Assembly (NCBI GenBank): GCA_051000755.1 | Contig: JBPCNZ010000090.1 | Coordinates: 1-48,425, forward strand | Length of the DNA: 48,425 bases | From: JALZAH01 sp051000755 | GTDB lineage: Bacteria > Actinomycetota > Acidimicrobiia > Acidimicrobiales > Palsa-688 | Reading direction: 5' to 3' | Shown here: positions 39,288-48,425 of the stretch, in pieces | Layout of the letters: every line of letters begins with the position of its first letter | How positions within the stretch are numbered: the stretch's first letter is position 1 | The notes under the pieces: model-generated | What the model was told of the DNA's origin: nothing | Seen by the model: the letters and a program-made list of their open reading frames with translations, nothing else | The model's database searches: none | Program-made: the position numbers and the translations under genes

Positions 39288-40967
39288 TCACCCGACGATG
39301 CTCGGGGGGATCAGCGTTCGGCCCGCCGGCACCGGGTCGCCGGGGTTGAGCTCCTCGAGGGTGGCGCCCGCCGTCTCGGGGTAGGCGACGATGATGAGGA
39401 TGACGACCGCGAAGGGAGCGGCGGCCAGAAGGCCCAGGGCGGGGGCGATGGTCCCGAACGCTGAGGAGAGCGCTCCGGCGGCGACCAGTCCGATGACCCC
39501 GCCGGCGGCGGCCATCACCGTGAGCACCCCTCCAGCCCGGGCCCGCAGAGAGGTGGGAAACAGTTCCGCCCCGTACACCGCCAGCGCTGGCCCGACGCCG
39601 TAGGAGATGATCGAACCGAGGGTGTTCCATGCCCACAGCCCGACACCGCGGCTGGTGTAGTGCAGGATGGTCACGGCCACCCCGAGGGCGATGCCGCCGG
39701 CGGCCACCGGTCGTCGCCCCCAGGTGTCGGCCAGCCGACCGCCGATGAGGGTGCCGAGCCCGCCGATGGTGCCGCTCAGTTGTTCGAGAAGGCTGATCCT
39801 GGTAGCGGACAGATGGCGCTCGGTGTGGAGAAACTCGTTTTGGAACTGGGATGCGGGACTGGTGAAGACGGCCAGAAGCAGACCACCGGCACCGAGGATC
39901 AGCAATCGGCGCCGCAGGGTCGGAGTCAGACGGTCCCGCCAGCGCCGTGACCGTGCACCCCGGGAAGGACCGTCGAGGGCTGCGGTGTGTTCCGACCCCA
40001 AACCGGGCGATGGTTCCAGCTCAGGTGACGGGTGGAGCCAGCGACGGCTCTCGGGGAGGCGACGGATGCAGATGAGGACGGCCGGCACGCCGAGCAGGCT
40101 GATGGCGTACGGCCATCGCCAGCCGTTGGGGCCGAGGTCGGCGAGGGGGAGCGCAAGCAGGGTCAGCCCCGATCCGAACCCGAAGCACATGCCGATCACC
40201 CCCAGAGCCCAGGCGCGGGATCCGGCCGGCATCTCCTCGGCGGCCATCACCCCGATGATCACCAGGCCGGCACCGACCAGGCTGGCGGCCACCAACTGGA
40301 AGGCGGTGAGGACGAGCAGGGACGGGGCGACCGCTCCCGCGGCGCTGGCGACGGCCGACGCCACCAGGGCCACGACAAGGACGGGCCGCCGTCCCCGACG
40401 GTCGGCCAGGTGGAGCAGGACCAGAGCCCCGACGGCGCCCGCCTCGACGACGCCGAGGGCAACGCCCTGGCCGCTCTTCCCAACGTGGAAGTCGCCGCCG
40501 GCGTAGGTCATGGTGTCGGCGAGCAGGTCCGTCAGGTAGCCGACGACGATGGTGAGCAGACAGAGGGTTGCGAGCACGACCGCCGCCCGCCGCGACAACC
40601 TCGCCGGCGGCGCCCACCACGGGTCCCGCCGGGGGCGGCCGATCCTCGCTGTGTGGGCGCGCAGGGGTAGGGAGAACAGCCAAGAGAATCCCGGCAACCC
40701 GACGCGGAGGCTTACCGACTGGGTGACCTCCACCAGGCCGTCGGCCCGGTCCTGGATCTCGACGCGCCGCTCGTAGTGCTGGAGGGGCCCTTCCGCCTGC
40801 TCGAAGAGAACCGTCCTCGATCTGCCTGGAGCCGGCCCCCCCCGAGGCGCATCTGGTGGGGGTCCCACCCTGCGCTCGGCGACGATGCCGTGGCGGGGGG
40901 CGACGACCTCATCGAGATCAGCCGCGGCGATCACGGCTCGGGCCCTGCTCGAGGTCACCGCTCGCAC
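39288..40967 (-). CDS. MFS transporter with an N-terminal cytoplasmic extension
   Basis: A 559-residue transporter with twelve predicted membrane helices from about residue 110 on. It shows the MFS loop motifs LADRRGRRPVLVV and GGRLADTWGRRPVAAG and a central loop with a basic patch (ARSRRWRDRL). The first 110 residues are soluble and read like part of a small-molecule-binding or SRPBCC-like domain (HYERRVEIQDRADGLVEV, VSLRVGLPGFSWLF), as recalled in some actinobacterial MFS proteins. Start GTG 40967 is chosen because TAGGCT on the minus strand ends 7 nt before it; other GTGs at 40958 and 40934 are possible. It is probably an exporter; the substrate is unknown. Confidence 0.85.
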   Translation of the reverse strand: MRAVTSSRARAVIAAADLDEVVAPRHGIVAERRVGPPPDAPRGGPAPGRSRTVLFEQAEGPLQHYERRVEIQDRADGLVEVTQSVSLRVGLPGFSWLFSLPLRAHTARIGRPRRDPWWAPPARLSRRAAVVLATLCLLTIVVGYLTDLLADTMTYAGGDFHVGKSGQGVALGVVEAGAVGALVLLHLADRRGRRPVLVVALVASAVASAAGAVAPSLLVLTAFQLVAASLVGAGLVIIGVMAAEEMPAGSRAWALGVIGMCFGFGSGLTLLALPLADLGPNGWRWPYAISLLGVPAVLICIRRLPESRRWLHPSPELEPSPGLGSEHTAALDGPSRGARSRRWRDRLTPTLRRRLLILGAGGLLLAVFTSPASQFQNEFLHTERHLSATRISLLEQLSGTIGGLGTLIGGRLADTWGRRPVAAGGIALGVAVTILHYTSRGVGLWAWNTLGSIISYGVGPALAVYGAELFPTSLRARAGGVLTVMAAAGGVIGLVAAGALSSAFGTIAPALGLLAAAPFAVVILIIVAYPETAGATLEELNPGDPVPAGRTLIPPSIVG

Positions 40968-41055
40968 GCGGTCGAGCCTACGGCCCCCCGGCTGTCGCCG
41001 GTCCTCGCCGGAAGCCCCTGGCTCCCGCCGAAGTGGGCGCGCCATACTCATGGCC
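40968..41055. promoter_or_regulatory. Divergent promoters of the MFS gene and meaB
   Basis: On the minus strand, TAGGCT (plus-strand AGCCTA at 40975-40980) ends 7 nt before the MFS GTG. On the plus strand, CATACT (41043-41048) ends 7 nt before GTG 41056 of meaB. Both fit -10 elements of leaderless transcripts. Confidence 0.5.
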
Positions 41056-42075
41056 GTGCGCAGCCGTGATCCCGCCACCCTTCTCGAGGCCGCCCGACGC
41101 GGTGATCGGGGGGCGATCGGTCGTCTCCTGTCGTTCGTCGAGCGGGGCGGCGACCTGGCTCGGGAGGTGGGCCGTCTGACCTTCGCGGCCAGCAGGGACA
41201 TGGAGGCGGTCATCGGCATCACCGGCGCCCCGGGGGCGGGGAAGTCCAGCCTGACCGATCGACTCGTCTCCGAGGCCCGCCGGGGCGGTGGCAGCATCGG
41301 GGTGCTGGCCATCGACCCGTCGTCGCCGTTCTCGGGCGGTGCCCTTCTCGGCGACCGGGTCCGGATGCAGGGCCATGCCGGTGACGACGGCGTGTTCATC
41401 CGGTCCATGGCCAGCCGGGGCCATCTGGGGGGCTTGGCCCTGGCCGCGCCCGAGGCCATCAGGGTGATGGTCTCGGTGGGGATCCCTCGCGTCGTCGTGG
41501 AGACCGTCGGGGTCGGCCAGGTCGAGGTGGACATCGCCGGGGCGTCCGACACGACCGTCGTGGTGGTGACGCCCGGGTGGGGTGACTCGGTACAGGCCAA
41601 CAAGGCCGGCCTGCTCGAGATCGCCGACATCTTCGTGGTGAACAAGGCCGACCGCTCCGGCGCGGCAGGGACCCGCAGGGATCTCGAGCACATGCTGGAT
41701 CTGGACACCACCATGGGGGCCTGGCGCCCCCCGGTTCTGCTCACCTCTGCCACCGACGGCGACGGGGCCCCTGAGCTGTGGGCGACCATTGAGGAGCACG
41801 GCGATCATCTGCGCACCACCGGCGAGCTCGACCGCCGTCGGGCCGGGCGGCTCGAGGGAGAGCTGACGGCGGTCCTGGTGCGCCGGTTGGAACGGGACGT
41901 GCGCAGCGTCGCCGACGGGGCGGCGTGGGACGACGCCAGAGCCCGCGTGGTGGCCGGGACGACCGATCCCTACGAGGCGGCCAGCGAGTTGCTCGACGCC
42001 CTGGCCAAGATGATGGAGTCCGAGGCGGTGGAGTCCGAGGCGGTGGAGTCCGAGGGGGCGGAGTCCACGGCATAG
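41056..42075 (+). CDS. meaB: MeaB/ArgK-family G-protein chaperone
   Basis: A 339-residue GTPase that guards and reloads adenosylcobalamin-dependent methylmalonyl-CoA mutase. The P-loop is GITGAPGAGKSS near residue 54. Switch regions follow (IDPSSPFSGGALLGDRVRM, ETVGVGQVEVDIA), and the base-specificity motif is VNKAD. The C-terminal tail repeats ESEAV twice and is not part of the family. The mutase is not in the window; an enoyl-CoA hydratase follows after 30 nt. GTG 41056 is chosen from the CATACT hexamer; ATG 41050, two codons earlier, is the alternative. Confidence 0.92.
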   Translation: MRSRDPATLLEAARRGDRGAIGRLLSFVERGGDLAREVGRLTFAASRDMEAVIGITGAPGAGKSSLTDRLVSEARRGGGSIGVLAIDPSSPFSGGALLGDRVRMQGHAGDDGVFIRSMASRGHLGGLALAAPEAIRVMVSVGIPRVVVETVGVGQVEVDIAGASDTTVVVVTPGWGDSVQANKAGLLEIADIFVVNKADRSGAAGTRRDLEHMLDLDTTMGAWRPPVLLTSATDGDGAPELWATIEEHGDHLRTTGELDRRRAGRLEGELTAVLVRRLERDVRSVADGAAWDDARARVVAGTTDPYEAASELLDALAKMMESEAVESEAVESEGAESTA

Positions 42076-42092
42076 TGGCGACCGGGTCCGGG

Positions 42093-42105
42093 TAGCGTCC
42101 TCGTT
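42093..42105 (+). promoter_or_regulatory. -10 element for leaderless enoyl-CoA hydratase transcript
   Basis: TAGCGT (42093-42098) ends 7 nt before GTG 42106. The same arrangement is seen at many other gene starts in the window. Confidence 0.5.
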
Positions 42106-42882
42106 GTGCCCGACAGCCTGGTTCACCTCGATCGCGGCGACGCCGGTGTCGCCCTCATCACCCTCGACCGCCCCAAGGCCAATGCCCTCTCGATCGACCT
42201 CCTGGCCGAGTTGGAGGCGGTCGTCGACGACCTGAGCTCCGACCTTCCCGGTGCGGTCGTGGTGTGGGGCGGGCCCAAGATCTTCGCCGCCGGGGCCGAC
42301 ATCGCCGGGTTCGGCGGTCCCGACGAGGCCAAGCCCTACGCCCGCCAGTTCCGTGCTGCGTTCGACAAGTTGGCCGCCCTGCCACGCGTCGTGGTGGCGG
42401 CGGTCACGGGTTACGCCCTGGGTGGGGGCTGCGAGCTGGCCCTGGCTTGTGACCTGCGGGTGGTGGCGGCCGAGGCCAAGATGGGCCAGCCCGAGATCCT
42501 CCTCGGCCTCATCCCCGGTGCCGGCGGCACCCAGCGTCTCACCCGCCTGGTCGGCGCCGGCCGGGCCAAGGACCTGATCCTCACCGGGCGAACGGTCGAC
42601 GCCGAGGAGGCGGCGCGCATCGGTCTGGCCGACCGGGTGGTGCCCACCGACGAGGTCCTGGACACGGCCATGGCGTTGGCCGGGTCCATCGCCGCCGGAC
42701 CGCTGGTCGCGGTGAGCTACGCCAAGCGGCTCGTCGATGCCGGTGTCGACACCGACCTGGCCTCCGGCCTGGACATGGAACAGGAGCTGTTCGTCGACGT
42801 GTTCGGCACCGACGATGCTCAGGTCGGGGTGCGCTCGTTCCTCGAGAACGGTCCGGGGAAGGCCACCTTCTCCGGCCGCTGA
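42106..42882 (+). CDS. Enoyl-CoA hydratase/isomerase family protein
   Basis: A 258-residue crotonase-fold enzyme adding water to trans-2-enoyl-CoA or a related reaction. The oxyanion-hole segments are KIFAAGADIAGF and TGYALGGGCELALACD. The two catalytic Glu positions of true hydratases fall in KMGQPEILLGLIPGAGGTQRL, and both appear present. The C-terminal trimer helix ends with FSGR. It is near meaB, consistent with fatty-acid or branched-chain amino-acid breakdown leading to propionyl-CoA. It converges on glgP with a 46-bp gap. Confidence 0.92.
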   Translation: MPDSLVHLDRGDAGVALITLDRPKANALSIDLLAELEAVVDDLSSDLPGAVVVWGGPKIFAAGADIAGFGGPDEAKPYARQFRAAFDKLAALPRVVVAAVTGYALGGGCELALACDLRVVAAEAKMGQPEILLGLIPGAGGTQRLTRLVGAGRAKDLILTGRTVDAEEAARIGLADRVVPTDEVLDTAMALAGSIAAGPLVAVSYAKRLVDAGVDTDLASGLDMEQELFVDVFGTDDAQVGVRSFLENGPGKATFSGR

Positions 42883-42928
42883 GGCCTTAGGACACAAGCC
42901 GCCGCCGCCCGGCCCCACCCACAAGGTT

Positions 42929-45505
42929 CTACGCCCAGACGACGCAGCCCATCTCGGAAGCCAGGGCCAGATCGGGGTGGGCCGGTACGACCCGCACCGT
43001 GAACCCGTGGCGACCGGCGGTGTCGCAGGTGAACGAACCGGTGTAGCGGAAGACGCCGGCCGCGCCGCCGCCGGCTGACCACGCCGACCCGGCCGACCCG
43101 GCCGACCCCGGCCCGGCCAATGTCAGGTTGACCACTGACGTCGTGGCCAGCTCGTCACCGCCGACCACGGCGCCGTGGAGGGCCTCGACGGCGATGTCGT
43201 CGGGATCGAGGTCTCCGAGGCTGACGAAGGCCTCCACCTCCCGGCATTCCCCCAGATCGGCCACGGGACCGTCCGCCGTCCCCTCGGGGATCACCACCGA
43301 GACAGCCGGCCATGCGGCGACGACCCGGGCCTTCCAGGCGGCGAGGGCCTTCGTCTTGGCGTGACCCGACGCGCTCAGGGCGTCGGTGCGGGCGGCGGTG
43401 GGCTCGTACATGGTGGTCACGTAGTCGCCGACCATGCGTGACGCCTGGACCCGGGGCCCGAGGGTGCGCAGGGAGGCCTTGATCCGCTGGACCCAAGGCC
43501 GGGGGTACCGACCGCCGGAGCGGTCGTAGAACAGGGGAATGATCTGGCGCTCGATGATCTCGAAGAGACTGTCCGCCTCAACCCTGTCGCGGTGGTCCAG
43601 ATCGTCGTGGTTCTCGGCCGACGAGATGGCCCAGCCGTTGGTCCCGTCGTACATCTCGTCCCACCAACCGTCGAGGATCGAGCAGTTGAGGGCGCCATTG
43701 AGCGCCGCCTTCTCCCCACTGGTCCCGCTGGCCTCCATGGGCCGGCGCGGTGTGTTGAGCCACACGTCGCTGCCCTGGTAGAGCATCCGGGCCACCGAGA
43801 TGTCGTAGTTCTCGACGAACGTGATGCGGTGGCGGACGTCGGGCTGGCGGGAGAAGCGGACGATCTTGGCGATCATCTCCTTGCCCAGATCGTCCGCCGG
43901 GTGGGCTTTGCCGGCGAAGACCAGTTGCAGCGGCCGGGTCTCGTCGAGCAGCAGGGCCTTGAGCCGGTCGGGCTGGGAGAGCAACAGGGTGGCCCGCTTG
44001 TAGGCGGCGAAGCGCCGGGCGAAGCCCATCATCAGGAATCGGGGGTCGAGGACCTCAGTGGCCCACGCCGAGTCGAAGGCGGGGACGCCCCGCGCCGCCT
44101 CGCTGGCCATCAGGCGATCTCGGACGAACGTGATCAAAGCCTCTCGCCCCTGGTCCCGCGCCCGCCAGAGCTCGTCGTCGCGAGCGTCGTCGATCCCGGC
44201 CCACTCCGAGTGGTTGGCCTCGTCCCAGACCGGGGAGACGTACTTGGACAGGAGCTCGCTCATCTCCTGGGAGACCCAGGTCCGGGCGTGGACGCCGTTG
44301 GTCACCGAGCCGATGGGGACCTCCTCGGTGGGCACCGGCGGCCACAGGGCCTGGAACATGGCCCGGCTGGTGCCGCCGTGGAGCTTGGCCACCCCGTTGG
44401 ACATGCCGGCCAGGCGCAGGCCCATCACGGCCATGTTGAACGCGGCGTCCGATGGTTCGCCGGGGAAGTGGCCCAGGCCCATGAGGGTGTCGATGGACAC
44501 GCCACACTCCTCGGCGCAGCGCCCGAAGTACTTCTCCATCAGGGTCCGGTCGAAGCGGTCGATGCCGGCCGGAACAGGCGTGTGGGTGGTGAAGATGGTT
44601 CCGGCCCGCACCGCCTCGATGGCCTCGCTCCAGGTCAGGCCGTCGGTGGCGATGAGCCGACGGATGCGCTCCAGGCCGAGGAACCCGGCGTGACCCTCGT
44701 TGGTGTGGAACACCTGGGTGTCGACACCGAGAGCGTCGAGGGCCCGGACCCCGCCGATGCCGAGCAGGATCTCCTGGCGGATCCGGTGCTCGGTCCCGCC
44801 CCCGTACAGCCGGTCGGTGACGGCACGCAGCTCGTCGCCGTTGCTGTCGTCGTCGGCGTCGAGGAGGTAGAGGCGGACGCGGCCGACCTGGGCCAGCCAC
44901 ACCTGGGCGGTGAGGGTCTCACCGGCCAGGTCGATGCTCGCCGTGGTCCCCTCCATCAGGGTGAGGGCCATGCCGTGCGGGTCCAGCACCGGGTAGTCCT
45001 CCTGCTGCCAGCCGTCGCCGTTGAGGTGCTGGGAGAAGTAGCCCATCCGGTACATCAGCCCCACTCCGGTGAGGGGCACGCCCAGGCTGCTGGCCGCCTT
45101 GAGATGGTCGCCGGCGAGGACGCCCAGGCCACCGGAGTACTGCGGGAGGGCCTCGGCGATGCCGAACTCGGGGGAGAAGTAGGCCACCGAGCGCAGCGCC
45201 GGTGCGGGGCGCTTCTGGAACCAGCGCTCCGACGTCAGGTAGCGGGTGAGCCCCTCGTGCATCTCGGTCAGGGACCCGACGAAGGCCGGATCGGCGGCGA
45301 GGGTGTCCAGGCGGTCGCGGCCCACCAGGCCGAGGAGGCGCACCGGGTCGTGAAAGGACGCCTCCCAGATCCGCGGGTCGACCCACCGGAACAGGTCGCG
45401 GGTCCGCTCGTCCCAGGACCAGAGCAGGTTGTAGGCCAGGTCCTGGAGAGGCAGCAGCGGCTCGGGCAGGCGGGCACGGACGGTGAAGCTTCGCAGAGCC
45501 TTCAT
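42929..45505 (-). CDS. glgP: Alpha-glucan phosphorylase (GT35)
   Basis: Phosphorolytically releases glucose-1-phosphate from alpha-1,4-glucan. The 858 residues are of the actinobacterial/archaeal type with an N-terminal DUF3417 domain (LPEPLLPLQDLAYNLLWSWD). YFSPEFGIAEALPQYSGGLGVLAGDH and HTNEGHAGFLGLER are catalytic segments. The PLP Lys is in EASGTSGEKAALNGALN, the phosphorylase signature. An unusual Ala/Gly-rich stretch near the C-terminus (GSAGSAGSAWSAGGGAAG) separates a final beta domain. ATG 45505 is preferred over an in-frame start at 45559 because TAGCTT ends 7 nt before it and the family begins MKALR. Confidence 0.95.
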   Translation of the reverse strand: MKALRSFTVRARLPEPLLPLQDLAYNLLWSWDERTRDLFRWVDPRIWEASFHDPVRLLGLVGRDRLDTLAADPAFVGSLTEMHEGLTRYLTSERWFQKRPAPALRSVAYFSPEFGIAEALPQYSGGLGVLAGDHLKAASSLGVPLTGVGLMYRMGYFSQHLNGDGWQQEDYPVLDPHGMALTLMEGTTASIDLAGETLTAQVWLAQVGRVRLYLLDADDDSNGDELRAVTDRLYGGGTEHRIRQEILLGIGGVRALDALGVDTQVFHTNEGHAGFLGLERIRRLIATDGLTWSEAIEAVRAGTIFTTHTPVPAGIDRFDRTLMEKYFGRCAEECGVSIDTLMGLGHFPGEPSDAAFNMAVMGLRLAGMSNGVAKLHGGTSRAMFQALWPPVPTEEVPIGSVTNGVHARTWVSQEMSELLSKYVSPVWDEANHSEWAGIDDARDDELWRARDQGREALITFVRDRLMASEAARGVPAFDSAWATEVLDPRFLMMGFARRFAAYKRATLLLSQPDRLKALLLDETRPLQLVFAGKAHPADDLGKEMIAKIVRFSRQPDVRHRITFVENYDISVARMLYQGSDVWLNTPRRPMEASGTSGEKAALNGALNCSILDGWWDEMYDGTNGWAISSAENHDDLDHRDRVEADSLFEIIERQIIPLFYDRSGGRYPRPWVQRIKASLRTLGPRVQASRMVGDYVTTMYEPTAARTDALSASGHAKTKALAAWKARVVAAWPAVSVVIPEGTADGPVADLGECREVEAFVSLGDLDPDDIAVEALHGAVVGGDELATTSVVNLTLAGPGSAGSAGSAWSAGGGAAGVFRYTGSFTCDTAGRHGFTVRVVPAHPDLALASEMGCVVWA

Positions 45506-45606
45506 TGTCCCCAAGCTAAGCGATCCAAGCTGAGCGATCGCAGGAGCGCCCCCACCCACCGGCCGGGTTGTTCACGCACCGGTGAGGACCCCGTAGGTTG
45601 GAGGGG
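45506..45606. promoter_or_regulatory. Divergent promoters of glgP and glgE with a 14-bp tandem repeat
   Basis: For glgP, TAGCTT on the minus strand (45513-45518) ends 7 nt before the ATG. For glgE, TAGGTT (45594-45599) ends 7 nt before ATG 45607. Beside the glgP element lie two tandem 14-bp copies, CCAAGCTAAGCGAT (45511-45524) and CCAAGCTGAGCGAT (45525-45538), differing at one base. The first copy contains the glgP -10. Confidence 0.6.
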
Positions 45607-47543
45607 ATGACCGGACGCATGGTGATCGACGACATCCGGCCGGCGACCCCCGAGTCGGGTTACCCGGCGAAGGCGGTCGTGGGGGAGGCGGTGCCCGTCA
45701 GGGCGGTGATCTTCAAGGAGGGCCACGATATCCTGGCCGCTCGGGCCCTGCTGTGGGCCGAGGGGAGACCGGAGCCGGACGAGGTCGTGGATCTGACCCC
45801 GGGGCCGGGCGACGAGTGGGAGGGTCGCCTCGTCGCCGTTCGCCTGGGCCGGCACCGCATCGTGATCCAGGCGTGGACCGACCGCCACGCCACCTGGGCC
45901 CAGAAGGTCCGGGCCAAGCTCGAAGCCGGCGTCGACCTCGGCGTTGAGATTGCCGAGGGGGTGGACCTGCTGGCGGCGGCGCCGCCCGACAGCGCCGGGC
46001 GGATCCCCGTCGCGGTGAGCCAGGCCTGGGCCCGGCTGACAGACCGGACCAAGACGCCCGACGAGCGCCTCGAGGCCGCCCTCGCCCCTGCGGTAGCCGC
46101 TGCCCTCGCCGGTCCGGCGATCGCCGCCGACGTGACGGTGAGCTCCCCGCGGGAGCTGTGGGTGGATCGGGAGCGGGCCCTCGTCGGCGCCTGGTACGAG
46201 CTGTTCCCTCGCTCCTATGGCGGTTTCGCCGGTGTGGCCAAGCGGGTCGGTGACCTGGCCGACCTGGGTTTCGACGTCCTCTACCTGCCCCCCATCCACC
46301 CGATCGGGGTCAGTTACCGCAAGGGCCCCAACAACAGCCTCGACCCCGGCCCCGGCGATCCCGGCAGCCCCTGGGCCATCGGGTCGGCGGAGGGCGGCCA
46401 CACCGCCATCGACTCGGGGCTGGGCACGTTCGAGGATTTTGCCGACCTGCTGGCCGCGCTGGCCGCCCACGACATGGAGGTGGCCCTCGACTACGCCCTG
46501 CAGTGCTCCCCCGATCACCCGTGGGTCACCGAGCATCCGGCCTGGTTCAACCACCGTCCCGACGGGACCATCGCCTATGCCGAGAACCCGCCCAAGAAGT
46601 ACCAGGACATCTATCCCATCAACTTCTGGCCCGATGACGACACCGAGCGGGTGGCGTTGTGGCAGGCGTGCAAGGACATCCTGGATTTCTGGATCGACCG
46701 CGGCGTGCACATCTTCCGGGTCGACAATCCCCACACCAAGCCCATCGCCTTCTGGGAGTGGGTGATCCCGGCCACCCAACACGACCACCCCGAGGTCATC
46801 TTCCTGGCCGAGGCGTTCACCCGGCCCAAGGTGATGGCCAAGCTGGCCGAGGTCGGCTTCTCCCAGAGCTACACCTACTTCACCTGGCGTACCGCCCAGC
46901 ACGGCGAGGAGGGCCTGTGGGCCTACCTCGAGGAGCTGGCCCATGGGCCCAAGGCCGACTACATGCGGCCCAACTTCTGGCCCAACACCCCTGACATCCT
47001 GGCCGGGCCCCTGCGCCACGGGCCCCCGGCGGCGTTCGCCACCCGGTTGGTGCTGGCCGCCACCCTCAGCCCGTCCTATGGCATCTACAGCGGCTACGAG
47101 CTGTACGAGAACCAGCCCGCGTCAGCCACCAACGAGGAGTACCTCTACTCGGAGAAATACCAGATCCGTGAGCGGGACTTCAGCCGCAACGGGACGCTCA
47201 TTCCCCTGATCCGTCACCTCAACCGGATCCGCAGGGCCCACCCGGCATTCTCCCGGCTGCGGTCCCTGAAGTGGCACCCGAGTGACAACCCGGCGGTCGT
47301 CGCCTACTCCAAGCACAGCGACGACGGCGCCGACATGGTGCTGTGCGTGGTCAACCTCGACCCCTACACCACCCAGGAGTCCACCCTGCACCTCGACCTC
47401 CACCACCTGGGCCTGCCCGCCGATAGGCCTTTCGTTGTGCGCGACGAGCTCTCCGGTGACGACTTCGTCTGGACCGGCGCCGATGTCTATGTGCGGCTCG
47501 AGCCGTGGACGCGGGTCGCCCACGTGTTCGACCTGCGTGTCCC

Positions 47544-47547
<4 letters not shown>
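45607..47547 (+). CDS. glgE: Maltosyltransferase GlgE (alpha-1,4-glucan:maltose-1-phosphate)
   Basis: Extends alpha-1,4-glucans with maltosyl units from maltose-1-phosphate, the last step of the TreS-Pep2-GlgE route. The 646-residue GH13_3 protein shows ELFPRSYGGF, YLPPIHPIGVSYRKGPNN, the nucleophile Asp in HIFRVDNPHTKPI and the acid/base Glu in IFLAEAFTRPKVM. The N-terminal beta-domain (1-110) and the C-terminal domain are complete. The start is ATG 45607, 7 nt after TAGGTT. It overlaps treS by 4 nt (ATGA), so the two steps are coupled in one operon. Confidence 0.96.

Positions 47548-48425
<878 letters not shown>

Noticed and set aside
39250..39289. Possible bidirectional terminator between the GH43-like and MFS genes (GAGGGCC and GGCCCTC)
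   Set aside because: The stem is only 7 bp with a 26-nt loop and no T-run; too weak to call.
40968..41789. Extension of the MFS open frame upstream to 833 codons
   Set aside because: It is antisense to meaB, and the transporter family does not extend there; a start near 40967 fits a promoter hexamer.

Overview
This window looks like chromosomal DNA of a high-GC member of the Actinomycetota. The core gene order runs lysA, hom, thrC, rho, rpmE, prfA, prmC, tsaC, wecA, then the ATP synthase operon. As I recall it, this is nearly the order in Mycobacterium tuberculosis. Other actinobacterial marks are the GlgE/TreS alpha-glucan genes, a MeaB-type GTPase and an ATP synthase delta subunit with a duplicated N-terminal domain. 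The style of the proteins and the unfused b and delta subunits suggest a deep-branching class such as Acidimicrobiia. That placement is inference from memory of families, not from a search.

Layout. Positions 1-6118 are accessory DNA. They hold a truncated IS256-type transposase, a two-gene toxin-antitoxin module with a visible palindromic operator, three genes each encoding two tandem YbjQ-like (DUF74) domains, a small acidic partner gene, and the decayed 3' end of an Mrr-type restriction endonuclease. The region ends at the 3' side of a tRNA-Arg(CCG) gene, a common integration point. Positions 6578-10700 hold a single-domain response regulator overlapping lysA, followed by hom and thrC (lysine and threonine synthesis). 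Positions 11030-21189 hold rho, rpmE, a hypothetical gene, a reverse-strand two-gene ABC exporter, prfA, prmC, tsaC, glyA and wecA. Positions 21207-29090 hold the ATP synthase operon (atpZ, an atpI-like gene, then atpBEFHAGDC) behind a good sigma-70-type promoter.

Positions 29115-39240 hold a 2H-phosphoesterase/GNAT fusion, class II fructose-bisphosphatase, a GT-C membrane glycosyltransferase, a UDP-galactopyranose-mutase-like flavoprotein, and a four-gene operon in which every junction is a 4-nt overlap (S9 peptidase, zinc-ribbon protein, small alpha/beta hydrolase, GH43-like enzyme). Positions 39288-42882 hold an MFS transporter, MeaB and an enoyl-CoA hydratase. Positions 42929-48425 hold alpha-glucan phosphorylase, divergent from glgE and treS; treS runs off the right edge.

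Two signals stand out. First, a TANNNT-like hexamer ends 6-8 nt before about eleven start codons on both strands. This is the geometry of leaderless transcripts, and it revises several starts (for example prfA to GTG 16166). Second, the YbjQ-like cluster at 2148-5568, with six copies of a poorly understood domain plus a small partner, is the best candidate for an undescribed system.
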